Origin: Candidatus Bathyarchaeia archaeon
GTDB lineage: Archaea; Thermoproteota; Bathyarchaeia; Bathyarchaeales; Bathycorpusculaceae
Reading direction: 5' to 3'
Assembly: GCA_041447175.1 (NCBI GenBank)
Contig: CP166960.1
Location: forward strand, 953,507-1,017,506
Length of the DNA stretch: 64,000 bases
In this document: positions 44,314-52,149 of the stretch, in pieces
Position numbering within the stretch: the stretch's first letter is position 1
Layout of the letters: every line of letters begins with the position of its first letter
Notes under the pieces: model-generated
What the model saw: only the letters and a program-made list of their open reading frames with translations
Databases searched by the model: none
What the model was told of the DNA's origin: nothing
Program-made: the position numbers and the translations under genes

Positions 44314-45252
44314 TTGAAAAAAACAACAGCAGCGGTACTTTTAACATTATTAGCCATAAGCGTTTTTTGTGCCTCAGTGACTACAGATGCCTACGCAAAA
44401 CCTGAAGATGTACAAATTCTAAGCTATAGCTGGTATACTTATCCTGCTTCAAGTTACAGTCAAGGCGCATTCATCGTGGTTGGCGAAGTGCAAAACGTTG
44501 GCATAACAAACTTAGACGGCGTTCGAATAATGGGCATCGTTTACACTAGTGATGGGCAACCTCAAGCAGAGTCAATGTGCCAAGCTTTTGTAGAGGATAT
44601 GCTTCCTCAACAAAAAGCGCCCTTTTACATGTACTTTGATGTGAACAATGCGTACAGCGGCAACATGACTTGGATGGACCTGGTAGACCATGTTGACCTT
44701 ACCGTTGTCTATGCAAATGACACTGAGACTCAGCCAGACACGAATCTTGTAGTTTTAGGCAATGCATCCTATACTGACCCCAGTCGCAATGGTCTTTACA
44801 CGGTCACTGGAATTATCAAAAATAATGGAGTGCAGCCAAGTAAAAATCTGGTGTGGGCAGTTACAACGTTCTATGATTCTTCAGGAACGGTCATAGGGGT
44901 TAATCAAACTGCTTCACCACATATGAAAACGTCGCTAGCTCCTAACGCCACGTTTGCATTCACCGCTACACCTGTAGACTACACTCTACTTTCAGGACAG
45001 GTTGCCAGCTTTTCAATTTTAGTTCAAAGTCGCCAAATAGCCGTTGCAAGCCCCACCCCAACACCGACCCAGTCAGCCAATCCTTCACCAACGCCCACAA
45101 CTGCCATCACCCAGCAGCCAACGCAGCCACCGCAAGGTCAACCGTCAACTGATGCAGGTTCGTCTCAGGAGTGGCTGTATGCCTTGGTTGGCGCGGTTGC
45201 GGGGGCAGTCGCAGTCATTGTGGTTATGGTTGTGTTCAGAAAGAAGAAGTGA
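44314..45252 (+). CDS. Secreted/anchored surface protein with Thr/Pro stalk and C-terminal helix
   Basis: A 312-aa exported protein. A TTG start at 44314 has GAGAGG just upstream and gives a clean signal sequence (KKTTAAVLLTLLAISVFCAS); longer readings from 44224 add an implausible leader. The ectodomain has two FxLYD/CARDB-like repeats (VGEVQNVGITNLDGVRIMG and VTGIIKNNGVQPSKNLVWAV), then a Pro/Thr/Gln-rich stalk, a C-terminal hydrophobic helix and FRKKK. It lacks the VPE motif seen in the archaeosortase candidates, so I regard it as a plain membrane-anchored protein. Confidence 0.85.
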   Translation: MKKTTAAVLLTLLAISVFCASVTTDAYAKPEDVQILSYSWYTYPASSYSQGAFIVVGEVQNVGITNLDGVRIMGIVYTSDGQPQAESMCQAFVEDMLPQQKAPFYMYFDVNNAYSGNMTWMDLVDHVDLTVVYANDTETQPDTNLVVLGNASYTDPSRNGLYTVTGIIKNNGVQPSKNLVWAVTTFYDSSGTVIGVNQTASPHMKTSLAPNATFAFTATPVDYTLLSGQVASFSILVQSRQIAVASPTPTPTQSANPSPTPTTAITQQPTQPPQGQPSTDAGSSQEWLYALVGAVAGAVAVIVVMVVFRKKK

Positions 45253-45358
45253 AGCGGCAGCCCAGCATTTTTTGGCTGTTGCGTCACTTTTTTTTGATTT
45301 TTGAGATTTTTTGTTTTCGCTGAGTGGATTTCTTTGAGCAAAAGGGTGGAAGGCGTTT

Positions 45359-46246
45359 CTATTCGATTGTTGGTTCACTTTCTTCGCTTGTGTCTTGGAG
45401 CGAAGGCGACTCTTGTTGTTCAGTTTCGGGTTCTTGGGGTTTGGTGACTTTGCGGGCGTGTGTTATGTAGCCGGTGTGTCCTGTCATGAGTGTTTGGGGT
45501 CGAACTTTGCCGCGTTCGGTCTGCATGTTCCGCATTATGCATTCGAATGTTTCGATGTTAAGGAAATTATTTTCTTTTAGGGCTTCAACAGTTTTGACCA
45601 CTTGGTCAATTGTTGGGCTAAATGAGACGATGGTTCCTGAGGGTTTGAGGGCTTCATATGCTTGTGGAACAACAAGCCAAGGCACAGCCATGTCCAAAAC
45701 CACGGCGTCAACATCGCGTTCGTCGATGCCTGTGACTACGTCTTTGAGTTTAAGTTCCACATAATCGATATGTCCGGAGCGGGTGAGGTTTTTTTCGGCG
45801 GTTTTTTGTCCTTCGGGGCGGATGTCGTAGCTGTAGATTTTGCCTGTGGGCTGCACGTAGTGGGCAAGTGCGGTGGTTAGTGCGCCTGTTCCTGTGCCTG
45901 ATTCGACAACGCGGCTTCCTGGTCCGATGCCGCTGAACATGACGATGAGTGCTGCGTCTTTGGCGTAGATGATTTGGGTGTTGCGTTGGGATTTGAGGAT
46001 GTAGTCGGTGAGTTGGGGTTTGAGGACGGTGAAGTTTATGCCTAGGCTACTTTTGAAGGTTGAGCCGAATTCTTTGCCGATGAGGTCGTCAAATTTAACG
46101 TAGCCTTTGTGGGTGTGGAAGGTTTGTCCTGCTTGGACTTTGATCATGTAGGTTCGGCGCAGGTCTAGGTATAGTAGGATGTTGTCGCCTTCAGCGATTT
46201 TCTGGGAGGTCAACTGGTTATTTTTCTCCTTGGTTGTGTGTACCAT
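45359..46246 (-). CDS. trmI: tRNA (adenine-N1)-methyltransferase TrmI
   Basis: Archaeal TrmI methylates adenine 57/58 in the T loop of tRNA. The 295-aa protein shows the N-terminal beta domain (IAEGDNILLYLD, AGQTFHTHKGYVKFDDLIG) and the class I fold with VVESGTGTGALTTALAHYV as motif I. YDIRPEGQKTAEKNL, DAVVLDMAVPW and FSPTIDQVVKTVEAL follow. MTGHTGYITHARK closes the domain, followed by a Glu/Pro/Ser-rich tail of about 25 residues. Tetrameric and cytoplasmic in known cases. It is alone on the strand. Identification is secure. Confidence 0.95.
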   Translation of the reverse strand: MVHTTKEKNNQLTSQKIAEGDNILLYLDLRRTYMIKVQAGQTFHTHKGYVKFDDLIGKEFGSTFKSSLGINFTVLKPQLTDYILKSQRNTQIIYAKDAALIVMFSGIGPGSRVVESGTGTGALTTALAHYVQPTGKIYSYDIRPEGQKTAEKNLTRSGHIDYVELKLKDVVTGIDERDVDAVVLDMAVPWLVVPQAYEALKPSGTIVSFSPTIDQVVKTVEALKENNFLNIETFECIMRNMQTERGKVRPQTLMTGHTGYITHARKVTKPQEPETEQQESPSLQDTSEESEPTIE

Positions 46247-46646
46247 GCAAATTTATGCTTTTAAACTTTGAAGCTTGTGCGGGAGATTTTGCGTGGGTAA
46301 TCTATTGTTGGGTGCTGGTTTGCTTGAAATTGTCTATACCCCTCTATGTTTTGGCAAAGCCCGTTTTTGGTTGTTTTTTAGATTTAACGTTTGTTTTGGG
46401 TTTTTGTTGCGGCATAAAATGGCTGAGAAAGGCGTGGAAGGGCGGGAAATGGCTGTTTTTGATTTCAACAATGGCGTCTGGACACATTTTCTTTAGGGCA
46501 AGGGGTCAAAACCCTATTAGCTGGCTACATGTTTGCAGTATGTGATTCTGATAAAAGACGTTGTGGCAAACAAAAATTCCATAGGGTACAGTTGCATCTT
46601 TTGCTGCAGGTTTATTGTGTAAAGAAATCTTTACAAATAGGCTTTT
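46247..46646. other. Intergenic region
   Basis: There are 400 bases between divergent genes trmI and the secreted protein at 46647. Short open frames are present, but none has a ribosome site or coding character. It probably contains both promoters. Confidence 0.55.
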
Positions 46647-47615
46647 ATGCAGAAAACGCGTTTGTACAGTTTGATGGCTATGAACAAGGCGAGTGTGGTT
46701 ATAGCTGTTGTTTTAATGTGCTCACTCATAGCTGCGGCGACAGTTATTGCTGCAAATCAGCCTTTGAGTCAAGAGCCCAATCCCGCCGTGCCTATCAGCA
46801 CTCAAACTCCCGAGTCTACATCAACTTCCGCGACGACTGCCAACCCACTTCCACCTGATTCTGCCCCAGCAAAGACCACGCAGCCACCACCCACAGAGAA
46901 ACCTCCTGCCTCTTCTCCTCCAACAGCATCCCCAACCCCCACCTCTATATCCTTCATCGTTCCAGACCACATCGAGGTAGAAACCAAAGCGTTGTCAAAC
47001 CTGTTTAACGCCACATTAGACTACATTTTCTTAGATGGAACAAACCAAACAGCGGAGCGCCATGACCTCTTCGGGTTCGGAACCTCGCGCAACTACACCT
47101 ACTACCCCGTAGATGTTGCGTTGAAGTTAACTTACATTGGTGCCTCTGAAGATGAACCGTATGGAGCCAAAATCGAAGGCTACTTAGTCAATCTCTCCAC
47201 AGACACAGATGTTGTCGCCAGCTACATATGTTATGTTGGAACAAACCTCAAGGCAGGTTTTGACCCCTCGCGAAACGAACTTACACCATACTTACAGATT
47301 GCCCTCAATTCGGCTGCTGGAACCCCCAATTGCTTTTCATTGTGTTTGAACTTGACAGCAGGTGAATCGTTTAGCGCTTCACTCGGGTCCACAGGTTCGC
47401 TGGGTACACTTAGAAACATGTCCCGAACCCTAAGCGTATGGACAAATGGCACCCCAACCGAAGTGACTGCAACAGTATACAGACTAGGCTGGATAGTATT
47501 CACCGAGGAATCCGTCGCGTTTGTGGCAAACCCTGCATCTGAAGATGTTTTGCAGGAGGTTCAGCTTGAAAAGGTCGGCGTTGACTTCCGCTACGGCAAC
47601 AAACCTATTTCTTAA
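46647..47615 (+). CDS. Secreted Pro/Thr/Ser-rich protein, unknown
   Basis: A 322-aa protein. The N terminus has a hydrophobic signal (about 14-36, KASVVIAVVLMCSLIAAATV); in-frame ATG codons at 46674 and 46680 are equally possible starts. A Pro/Ser/Thr linker (about 40-105) leads to a beta-rich domain with four or more NxT/S sequons (NATLDYIFLDGTNQT, LNLTAGESF, RNMSRTL). There is no C-terminal anchor. It resembles archaeal extracellular proteins with a stalk between membrane and domain. No family was recognised. Confidence 0.82.
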   Translation: MQKTRLYSLMAMNKASVVIAVVLMCSLIAAATVIAANQPLSQEPNPAVPISTQTPESTSTSATTANPLPPDSAPAKTTQPPPTEKPPASSPPTASPTPTSISFIVPDHIEVETKALSNLFNATLDYIFLDGTNQTAERHDLFGFGTSRNYTYYPVDVALKLTYIGASEDEPYGAKIEGYLVNLSTDTDVVASYICYVGTNLKAGFDPSRNELTPYLQIALNSAAGTPNCFSLCLNLTAGESFSASLGSTGSLGTLRNMSRTLSVWTNGTPTEVTATVYRLGWIVFTEESVAFVANPASEDVLQEVQLEKVGVDFRYGNKPIS

Positions 47616-47724
47616 CTATCTACCAAGCCTTTTTGTCTGTTCTAAACAGTCTTTCTCTGCAGCATTTTTGAGCCGAAAAATAACTTAAGAAGCCGCCTTC
47701 CCACAGCCTTGCAGGTGCTGCCCT

Positions 47725-48024
47725 GTGACTTTGGATAGGCATGTGGAGTTTAAAGTAGTGATGCAAAGAGGAAGCCGACTTCAAGTCCCCAAACTTATCC
47801 GCTGGGAATTCAAACTCGAACCAGCACAGGTCCTGCGGATTGCGCTACATTTTGACGGCCACTGGGGTACGCGAGAAGAATTCTTTGGACACATCAACAA
47901 GGCTGGACGCATAACTGTCCCCAAGTTAATTTGCAGCTTGCTTAAAAACACTTATAATGGGCATGAGTTGGCGGAGGCAACTTTTGTGGTAGAGTTGGAG
48001 CCCGCTGACAAACCCGACGAATAG
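47725..48024 (+). CDS. Tandem AbrB/SpoVT-like swapped-hairpin protein
   Basis: A 99-aa protein with two copies of a short pattern: QRGSRLQVPKLIRWEFKLEP near residues 14-33 and INKAGRITVPKLICSLLKN near 57-75. Each has the basic-Gly-R-(I/L)-x-VP-K-x-(I/L) pattern of AbrB-type swapped-hairpin DNA-binding domains. Duplicated AbrB halves in one chain are found in archaea, where they can form a pseudodimer. It could be a small transcription factor or an antitoxin, but no toxin-like gene is adjacent. The start is GTG 47725. Confidence 0.72.
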   Translation: MTLDRHVEFKVVMQRGSRLQVPKLIRWEFKLEPAQVLRIALHFDGHWGTREEFFGHINKAGRITVPKLICSLLKNTYNGHELAEATFVVELEPADKPDE

Positions 48025-48067
48025 GAATAACAAAAAGGACGGACGTTAAGAAACGATTCAGGTTCCG

Positions 48068-48361
48068 TTAACGGCATACCTTAGGTTCAGCCTGTTTTTT
48101 CTCTTCCTTCTCCACCATCCGCTTGACCTTTTTCTCCATCTTCAACTCGTAAGCATGTTCTTTCACGGGCGGCGCCAAGGTCTTCTCGGTATAGAGCAGG
48201 TTGGGGAGCAAAATTCGTTGTTCGCCTGTTTTGACGACGATTTTTTGTTCGCCGATGGAGTCTTCAAAATCTTCCTGGGCTTCAACAATCCAGTAGCCTT
48301 CGCTTTGGGAGACAATTCGGACTTTATGCAGCCCGCGGTAGTAGCGGATTTCTCCACTCAA
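48068..48361 (-). CDS. Small conserved-looking charged protein, unknown
   Basis: About 97 aa. I favour TTG 48361 (SGEIRYYRGLHKVRIV) because GGAG lies eight bases ahead; a longer reading to 48388 is possible. The first 65 residues are beta-rich (WIVEAQEDFED, QKIVVKTGEQRILLPNLLY) and the last 30 form a highly charged helix (KMEKKVKRMVEKEEKK). It lies 54 bases downstream of the beta-CASP gene, so it may share that transcript. No family was recognised. Confidence 0.6.
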   Translation of the reverse strand: MSGEIRYYRGLHKVRIVSQSEGYWIVEAQEDFEDSIGEQKIVVKTGEQRILLPNLLYTEKTLAPPVKEHAYELKMEKKVKRMVEKEEKKQAEPKVCR

Positions 48362-48414
48362 AACGACCACTCCTGCAAATATAAGCACACGGCAACATAA
48401 AAACGCCTAGCACC

Positions 48415-49767
48415 CTACAAGAGGTACGCTTTGTTTTTCTGAACCAGCGTGATTTGGCTGTTAAGGTCACGCATAAACCCCGCAAACAAGTCCGCCTGCT
48501 CCGTATGCACCGGAAACACCCGCTTTGCCCCAATCGTTTTCAAAGCGGCTTTGAGCTGCAGGGGCATCATGTGGCCTGAAACATGCACATGGTACTGCGG
48601 CAGCCCATAGTGCCGTAGCCAGTTAAGGAGGCGTTCAAAGTCGATTTCCATTTCCTCGTTAAACGGCTCCGAAGCCGACAACACATAGCAGCTTCCCGCC
48701 GCGGGCTTTAGCGCCACGAGCTCCTCAAAATCATAAAACCCAAGCGCCAAAACCATGCCGCACTGGCGCTTCGAAGCTTCGAAAACATCAAAAACCTTGT
48801 TTTCCCCGTCAAACCGCTCCATCAACGCCCGTTCCCACCGTTCATAGCGTTGCTTCGACTTTCGAAAAATCATCAGGTTGGGGTCAGAGAGGTCAGGAAC
48901 TTGCAGGTGTTTGTCGGTTCGCAGTGCATCCAGCAGTTGGGCTTGGCGTAATGAAACAGCAAGGCACCGTCCGTTCTGTTTGGCTATGTGAAAGAAGCTG
49001 TTGAGGCGGTCCACGTCGGAGTAGCCAAACTCTGCCAGCACAATACCGTTTGATTGTGAGATGATGTTGTTGAGTTTGGTTTGCACTTCTACTTCGTTGG
49101 ACACGGAGGCGCCGGTCATGTTGGTGGCTTCCGAGATGACAGCCACGGGGTCCGCCTGCTTGGCTGCTTCGATGAAGTCGCGGGTCATTTCGGGTTTGGC
49201 GCCGTGGTCCCGAAAATCTCCGGTGTACACGACGGAGCCGTTGGAGGTGTGAATTATAAATCCGTAGGCGCCGGGCACGGAATGGTCAACGTGGATGGGT
49301 TCAATCTCTAAGCTGCCGATGTGGATTTTGTCGCCTGTGCGGAACGGTTGGAAGCATATGTCTTTGACGCTAAACTCCAAGTCAGCACGGCGCACTTGCC
49401 CAAGGGTCTGCAAAATCGTCTGTGTGGTTTCTCCGCAGTAAACGGGGATTTCCCGTTTGATAAACGACAGATAGGCGGTGTGGTCTAAGTGCCCATGCGA
49501 AATAAAGACGGCGTCCGCTTGGGGCTCGGAGGCGTCAAACTTGTAGAGCCCCCCAATTTTGGGCAGAATACCCAGCTCCTGCAGGCTCCTTTCGCTGCGG
49601 GGCGACAGAAAAGGCGGTGAATAAAACAGCTTCTTTTGGCTAAAGGACATGCCAAAGTCGAAGAAGACGCGGGTGTCGTGGTCTTGGAGCAGGATTTTGT
49701 TGCCGCCGATCTCGTCGACTCCACCATAGAAGGTGAGGCTGGTTGTGGGTTTCACCATTTCTTGCAC
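48415..49767 (-). CDS. Beta-CASP metallo-beta-lactamase nuclease (RNase J-like)
   Basis: A 450-aa zinc hydrolase of the RNase J/CPSF group, probably an RNA-processing nuclease. The zinc motif VFISHGHLDHTAYL (HxHxDH) lies at about residues 88-101. HVDHSVPGAYGFI supplies the next histidine, VYTGDFRDHG the aspartate, and HVSGHMMPLQLKAALKTIG and VFPVHTEQADL give the C-terminal histidines of the beta-CASP domain. The N terminus TSLTFYGGVDEIGGNKILLQ is typical of RNase J. The start overlaps the kinase-like gene by 16 bases, so both are translated together. Confidence 0.9.
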   Translation of the reverse strand: MQEMVKPTTSLTFYGGVDEIGGNKILLQDHDTRVFFDFGMSFSQKKLFYSPPFLSPRSERSLQELGILPKIGGLYKFDASEPQADAVFISHGHLDHTAYLSFIKREIPVYCGETTQTILQTLGQVRRADLEFSVKDICFQPFRTGDKIHIGSLEIEPIHVDHSVPGAYGFIIHTSNGSVVYTGDFRDHGAKPEMTRDFIEAAKQADPVAVISEATNMTGASVSNEVEVQTKLNNIISQSNGIVLAEFGYSDVDRLNSFFHIAKQNGRCLAVSLRQAQLLDALRTDKHLQVPDLSDPNLMIFRKSKQRYERWERALMERFDGENKVFDVFEASKRQCGMVLALGFYDFEELVALKPAAGSCYVLSASEPFNEEMEIDFERLLNWLRHYGLPQYHVHVSGHMMPLQLKAALKTIGAKRVFPVHTEQADLFAGFMRDLNSQITLVQKNKAYLL

Positions 49768-51557
49768 TTTGGGCCTTCAATTTTTCTGCAGGTGTTAGCC
49801 ATGGCGCGCAGCACACGGGGTAGGGTGAATATGCTAAAGACGCGGGTGTAGCGGGTTACCGCGGCGCATTTGATGGCTTGGGGGTTTCCGCCCGCTTGGA
49901 GGTAGCCCTCGATGAAGGCTTCTGTTATGAATTCAGCTTTCTGCTCGCCTCCATTCAATGGCAGATAGTGCCCGCAGTAAAACAGGAAACAGGCAACATC
50001 CCAAGCGCGGTCGCCACTTCGGCTGGCTTGCTCAAAATCAATCAAGGACAAGTTACCTTGTGTGTCGACCAAGATGTTTTCGGGTTTCGTGTCACCCAAA
50101 ACCACGTTTAAGGCGTGCACTTTAGCGTAGGTTTCCCCTACTTTTTGAATAATGTTAAAGTCATTTTCGGTTAAGTCAGAGTTCTGGGTTAAGGCGATTC
50201 TTTTAATGAGGTTGCTGAAGTTGTCTCCTTCTAGGAACTCCATGAAAACCAGTCGTTCACTGGCTGAAACATGCAGGATTTTGGGCACACGAAAACCCGC
50301 CGCGCCGAGAAATTCGTTTATGGCGCATTCCCGTTCCAGCCGTGACCTGCCCATGAGGGCAAAGCTACGGGCGCCGATGCTCCACATCGACAGCGGGAAC
50401 CACTTCATACCTGAGAGGTCTTTGAAGCGTTTCACCAGCACCTTCTTTTCTGTGTGGTCTGAATATGCCCGAATAAGGTACACGTCGTTGAGAAACCCGC
50501 CAAACTCCTCCACTTTAATTCGACTAAACTTTCCATCGTTTAACACGCGTTTGGCGTAGTCACGGATGTCAACTTTATCCGCTAAAGAAACCACACCATC
50601 CGTTGTGGGCACAAACACGTACTTCTGGGGGTTCACAAAGTTTCTGGAGAAGTCAAACTCTTTCTTCCAAGGCGGCGTCTGAAAACGCACAAACGCTTCA
50701 AAATTCTGTGACAGAAAATTTAGCAGTTGTGGGAAAACCCCAAAGAAGGCGGCAAAGATGGCGCGGGGCGCGGTTTTTATAGTGTTGGTGAAGCGGACGC
50801 GGGGGGTTTTGCTGGCGGTGATGAAGCTGGAGGATATTGTGACCTCGTGTTCAGACAGGGTTAAAGGCCCGTCGTTATGAAGTTGGCGCAGGGCATCCAT
50901 GTAGCCGCTAAGAATAAAACTTGTTTTTTCGCGGTTTGCTTCTTCGCAGAGAATGTAGGAGGAGCCGTAAGCCATGGGTGGAAAAACCCTGACACGGTTT
51001 AACAGAACCTCATACATGAAGTATTCAGGTTTAATCCGCAGGGTGTAGGAAAGTTCGGGATAGCTTATAATGAGGTTCTCCAAAAGCTCCAGAATTAGTC
51101 GCTTCTTTAAAGCGACCTCTTGCAAGTGTAAATACGCAGGGTTGTCTAAGGCGGTGTAGGGGAAAAGCAGCAAACGAGCCAAAGCTTCACCAAGAAAGCC
51201 ACGGTCAACGTCGCGCTCAAAAATCCATTGATCCACCACTAGGAAAACTACGTTTCGACCATCGATAATTTTGACGTAGCTGAGTAAACGGGGCTGAAAA
51301 CCCTTCAGAATCACTAGAACTTCGATTGTGGATTTGGCGGTGGGCACTTCAAGGGTGTAGTCGTCGGATTGGCAAACCGCGACGGTTTCGTGGGGTCCAG
51401 TAACGTGTCTGCAAAAGTTCAAGATTTGACGTGTAAGGTCATCGTCGCCACCACTGGAAAGTTGATTCAAACCGTCACCTGACCTGCCGTTTACTATATT
51501 GAACAGAGCAGGTTGTATATAACAAGTATCTCCTGAACCCGAGATCGGGTACGGCAA
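49752..51557 (-). CDS. Kinase-like protein with N-terminal nucleotidyltransferase-like region
   Basis: A 601-aa protein. The C-terminal half (about 345-580) is a protein-kinase-like/phosphotransferase fold: KVLVKRFKDL has the ATP lysine near residue 372, RERECAINEFLGAAG-type helix C follows as RLERECAINEFL, VFMEFLEGDNF is the hinge, GDTKPENILVD near residue 488 is the catalytic loop, and LSLIDFEQASRSGDRAWDVACFL holds the metal aspartate. The N-terminal third (about 40-160) looks like a nucleotidyltransferase-type domain, though its catalytic acids are unclear. It is coupled by a 16-base overlap to the beta-CASP nuclease. Substrate unknown. Confidence 0.82.
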   Translation of the reverse strand: MPYPISGSGDTCYIQPALFNIVNGRSGDGLNQLSSGGDDDLTRQILNFCRHVTGPHETVAVCQSDDYTLEVPTAKSTIEVLVILKGFQPRLLSYVKIIDGRNVVFLVVDQWIFERDVDRGFLGEALARLLLFPYTALDNPAYLHLQEVALKKRLILELLENLIISYPELSYTLRIKPEYFMYEVLLNRVRVFPPMAYGSSYILCEEANREKTSFILSGYMDALRQLHNDGPLTLSEHEVTISSSFITASKTPRVRFTNTIKTAPRAIFAAFFGVFPQLLNFLSQNFEAFVRFQTPPWKKEFDFSRNFVNPQKYVFVPTTDGVVSLADKVDIRDYAKRVLNDGKFSRIKVEEFGGFLNDVYLIRAYSDHTEKKVLVKRFKDLSGMKWFPLSMWSIGARSFALMGRSRLERECAINEFLGAAGFRVPKILHVSASERLVFMEFLEGDNFSNLIKRIALTQNSDLTENDFNIIQKVGETYAKVHALNVVLGDTKPENILVDTQGNLSLIDFEQASRSGDRAWDVACFLFYCGHYLPLNGGEQKAEFITEAFIEGYLQAGGNPQAIKCAAVTRYTRVFSIFTLPRVLRAMANTCRKIEGPKCKKW

Positions 51558-51568
51558 GCGATTTTAGA

Positions 51569-51922
51569 TTAAACCAGAAAAGTTGACGCAGACAGGTTTT
51601 CGGCTCTTACAAGGTTTTGACAGGAAAGCTGCAACGAGGTTTCCGCAGAAAGTAAAAAAGTGACGCCTTTTGTAGTTAGGTAATAGAGTTTCGTGTAACC
51701 ATGGCAGTCTATGGTGTCGCCAATTTTTAGGTAGCCTTGTTTTTTTAGGTATTTTAAGGATGAATAAATTTGGAGGGGTCGGATGTTTAAGCCGAAGCTA
51801 TCTTGTATTGTTTCTCTGAGTTGGGAGCTGGTTTTGGGCTGGTCTTTTAGCATATCGAGTAGCATGAAGCTGAAGAGCTTAAGGGAGGGCGTTCTTTGGA
51901 GGTTTGCTTTTTGGGTCTGCAT
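51569..51922 (-). CDS. PadR-like winged-helix repressor, probably autoregulated
   Basis: A 117-aa DNA-binding protein. I start at ATG 51922 (MQTQKANLQRTPS); the upstream TTG lies inside the operator and is unlikely. KLFSFMLLDMLKDQPKTSSQLRE and RPLQIYSSLKYLKKQGYLKIG form the winged helix with its recognition helix (PLQIYSSLKYL), and TKLYYLTTKGVTFLLS is the wing and third helix, as in PadR-type regulators. A perfect 18-bp palindrome sits between its TATA element and start, typical of self-repression. The neighbouring kinase-like gene starts only 11 bases after its stop, so it may govern that operon. Confidence 0.85.
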   Translation of the reverse strand: MQTQKANLQRTPSLKLFSFMLLDMLKDQPKTSSQLRETIQDSFGLNIRPLQIYSSLKYLKKQGYLKIGDTIDCHGYTKLYYLTTKGVTFLLSAETSLQLSCQNLVRAENLSASTFLV

Positions 51923-51940
51923 TTTGGATTCCTGCTGTTT

Positions 51941-51958
51941 TACTGTTGTACAACAGTA
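51941..51958. promoter_or_regulatory. Perfect 18-bp palindromic operator
   Basis: TACTGTTGTACAACAGTA reads the same on both strands. On the minus strand it lies between the TATA-like GATATAATT (about 51961-51969) and the ATG at 51922, so bound repressor would block transcription start. A matching half (TGTACAACACTA, 11 of 12 bases) is found at 52118-52129. Confidence 0.8.
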
Positions 51959-52149
51959 CAATTATATCTTTTACAGACATATTTCAGCGTGCTCTACCAT
52001 AGAAAAACTCACTAATAAACCTTCAGTAACCAAAATCCCAAGGAAACATACATAAAACAACCAACAAAAACCCCGCCAAAACCCAAAAACACCCCTCAAA
52101 AACAACTACACATCACCTGTACAACACTACACCAAAACCCACCACAACA

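Noticed and set aside
44314-45252. Surface protein considered as a third archaeosortase substrate
   Set aside because: It has a C-terminal helix and basic tail but no PE motif before the helix.
46234-46858. Plus-strand frames upstream of and overlapping the secreted protein at 46647
   Set aside because: No ribosome site or family features; the 46647 frame has a signal peptide and sequons.
52030-52149. A/C-rich repetitive stretch resembling a repeat array
   Set aside because: It is composed of irregular AAAAACCC-like words without fixed unit or spacing, so it is not a CRISPR or tandem repeat.
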